From: Sporodiniella umbellata
Lineage: Eukaryota > Mucoromycota > Mucoromycetes > Mucorales > Rhizopodaceae
NCBI GenBank assembly: GCA_025677835.1
Contig: JAIXMR010000083.1
Span: forward strand, 1-64,000
Reading direction: 5' to 3'
DNA: 64,000 bases
The position numbers were made by a program, and so were the translations under genes. Under the pieces are notes generated by a model. It ran no database searches and was not told the DNA's origin. It saw only the letters and a program-made list of their open reading frames with translations. Every line of letters begins with the position of its first letter. Within the stretch, counting starts at the first letter, position 1. This document shows, piece after piece, positions 62,038 to 64,000 of the stretch.

Positions 62038-62761
62038 ATGCAAGACAACAATTCTAAATGGGAATTTGATGCACCAAAATTTTGGGATCTTAGTGGTTTA
62101 CTTCAAAAGAAACTACCATCTGATTCCTGGTTTAGTAAGTTTTCTTTTACTAACAAATGAAATATAGAAAAGTGAACCATTCTTAGATGAGCATACAGTA
62201 TCTGGGCCGTCATTTCCAGTGATTAGTCACACTAAAAAAAAGAGATTGATTCACCCTGAAGCTTCTCACAGCTTAAGCTTTAAATACCAAAGTGGAGCAA
62301 AAAGACAAAAAACAAACAACGACGTTTTTAGTAGACTCTCTGCTACTGCAACCGTATCCTCAGCGATCAAAACAAATAACCACCGAGCTACACACGATGT
62401 TCGCATAAAGAAACATTCTGCTACTCAAAAAACGGCATTGGTTGGAAATCCTCTCAGAGAGTCTCCATTGATTTCGAGCAGCACAAAGCCTTCTAAAAAC
62501 CTTCACGAAGCAGAACCTAAGGAGGTACAGACAAGCACTTTATCCAAAAAACAATCGCTCGTATTTTCGAGTAAAGATACTCCACAAACGCCACCTGAAC
62601 AGATACGTTCTTTGAGCTATGAACCTGACACACCGCCACCTCCTTCTCCCGAAAAATCAAAGAAAAACACCAACTTTAAGCTATTGCATAGAAAACATAT
62701 GAGAATTGTCAACGATTTGAGGAATAGGATCAAAAGATCAACAACAAACGTAGAGCAGTAA
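62038..62761 (+). CDS. Small basic protein with FDAPKFWDL N-terminus (TPX2-N-like)
   Basis: Exons 62038-62134 and 62188-62761 join to about 223 residues. The N-terminus reads KWEFDAPKFWDLSGLL...DSWF, resembling the short FDAPKF-D-W motif at the start of TPX2-family spindle proteins; this is the only family-like feature and the match is weak. The rest is basic and low complexity (Lys, Ser, Thr), with PDTPPPPSPEKSK near 195 (possible CDK-type SP/TP sites) and a Lys/Arg-rich end. No TPX2 C-terminal repeats. A nuclear/spindle role is speculative. Confidence 0.55.
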
Positions 62762-62894
62762 TAACCAGATAAAACCAATACCAAATTCATTTAAAATGCA
62801 CAATAAATAAAGCAAACTGTAGATAACAATCCATCGGATCTTTTCCCCCCTCAAGATATCTCCTCCCATTAAAAAAAAAAAAAAGAAGGCTTTG

Positions 62895-62925
<31 letters not shown>

Positions 62926-62965
62926 AATATGCACTTGTCTATATTCAATAAAATCTATCATGTAT

Positions 62966-64000
62966 TTACAAACTGTTCATTGCTTCTAACTTTTTGTAGG
63001 CAAAAAAGTGCTTCCCCATTTCATAACTTGAGATCATGATAGCGCACCCAGGCGCCACCTTTACAACTCTTGGTATAAGTCCTCTAAAAAATCCCGCAAC
63101 ACCTTCTCTTGCATAAATATTTTTCACAATATAGCTCACTTGTGCCTCTGTTTCCCCAAAAAAATTAAAGTTCTGATTTGACTTCATCCCTCCCTTTTTT
63201 TTTTTTTTTTTTTTTTTTTACCATTCTGATGTGAGGTCACTTGGCGTTGCGTTTTTACTACGTCAAAAGGGGTTGTGACGACAGCAGCGATCATACCAGA
63301 CGAAGCGCCAGCGATAAAGGATGATTCAAAATGGGACAAGTCGGCCAATTTCGGAGAGCGCTTGAACTCCTCATACCCCATCCAATAAATTGCAGAAAAA
63401 GGTACATCTCTTAGCATGGTGGGTAGTAATCCTCTCCAGAGCGCTTTAGCTCCCTCTCTGTGTATCATCTCTCTTACTCCATTCCACACAACCGAAACTC
63501 CCTGTGCGCCTTCTGCTGATTGCATTCGAGTTCTAAAGAGCTCCAACGGTGATACTACTAAGCCTGCCATTGCTAAGTTTATGTGTTAGTTGACTAGTCA
63601 AAGCAGATCTTGCTTCCTACTTCTAGCTAATCCACCAGCCCATAAAGGCGAATAAGTATCCAAAAAAGTACCCCTGAAGTGAGAGGTGCTTGTATAGTCT
63701 CGTATATGATCGTATCCAACATAATATATAGCAGTGGATGGTAAAGCCATGATCAATCCAGGAAGTAATCCTCTCCACAGAGCAAAAATGCCCTCTTTTC
63801 TAACAACCTTAGATAAGCCGTCCTGTTACGATTTTTAGAAAGGAAAAAGACAACCGTTTAGTATGCTTTGGCAATTTCTATAGAAAACTACGTATTTACC
63901 AAAGTCCCTTTGTATTCGTTCAACCCGTTCCTTGAGCTCTCTTGAAGTCGAGTTTTGATGACATCCAATGGTGTCACTACAATGACGTTAGAAAAGAACA
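62966..64000 (-). CDS. MTM1: Mitochondrial carrier, Mtm1/SLC25A39-40-like (5' end beyond window)
   Basis: Inner-membrane solute carrier with three repeats. The minus-strand reading enters at the right edge with VTPLDVIKTRLQ (repeat 1 signature), then GIFALWRGLLPGLIMALPSTAIYY; repeat 2 VSPLELFRTRMQ ... ALWRGLLPTMLRDVPFSAIYW; repeat 3 TPFDVVKTQRQ ... GFFRGLIPRVVKVAPGCAIMISSYE. All three P-x-(D/E)-x-x-(K/R) motifs are present, so only the short N-terminus is missing. Sequence and length fit the Mtm1/SLC25A39 branch (manganese/glutathione-related). Between the third repeat signature and the last exon the intron appears to be only 32 nt (63190-63221) and almost pure A; see findings. Confidence 0.87.

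Overview
The window is nuclear DNA of a filamentous fungus, most likely an early-diverging Mucoromycota/Mucorales-type genome. The basis is AT-rich sequence, dense short GT-AG introns (mostly 35-70 nt), very frequent A/T homopolymers, a LINE-type retrotransposon end, a kelch/coiled-coil polarity protein, a chitin synthase, and a type III (GlnN) glutamine synthetase. The species call is inference. Many coding exons are shorter than the ORFs they lie in, so the gene models below were rebuilt by joining exons across GT/AG borders and checking reading phase.

Region 1 (1-10 kb) is repeat-rich. It holds the 3' end of a non-LTR retrotransposon, a two-exon 3' remnant of an unknown spliced gene, a ~389-bp tandem repeat (three units), an A-rich minisatellite, and a large near-perfect inverted repeat (arms ~1.93 kb, loop ~185 bp). 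Each arm of the inverted repeat carries the same 8-exon gene with a PD-(D/E)XK-nuclease-like motif. The left copy is open; the right copy carries several small deletions.

Region 2 (11-16 kb) holds a GABA transaminase with a one-base frameshift at its catalytic-lysine codons, and an intact NRAMP metal transporter. Region 3 (15.8-22.5 kb) is a 6.6-kb gene-poor AT-rich block.

Region 4 (22.5-64 kb) is compact housekeeping gene space: ferric reductase/NOX-family oxidoreductase, UBZ-finger protein, C2H2 protein, cytosolic AspRS, kelch (Tea1-like) protein, chitin synthase, HMT1/ABCB6-type ABC transporter, DsbA-like thioredoxin-fold protein, proteasome beta-3, PP2A catalytic subunit, DHHC palmitoyltransferase, O-acetylhomoserine sulfhydrylase, RPA1, glutamine synthetase III, TFIIH p62/Tfb1, WASP/Las17, an unknown two-anchor membrane protein, a small TPX2-N-like protein, and a mitochondrial Mtm1/SLC25A39-type carrier cut by the right edge.

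There is no operon logic. Functional themes are polarised growth and the cell wall (kelch protein, chitin synthase, WASP), nitrogen and sulfur metabolism (GABA-T, GSIII, Met17-like), metal handling (NRAMP, ferric reductase, HMT1-like ABC, Mtm1) and replication/transcription/repair (RPA1, Tfb1, UBZ protein). Notable structural points are a 12-nt microexon carrying most of the DHHC active site, an exon consisting of the start codon alone in the proteasome gene, convergent genes sharing a palindromic poly(A)-signal element, and an intron that is almost pure poly(A).
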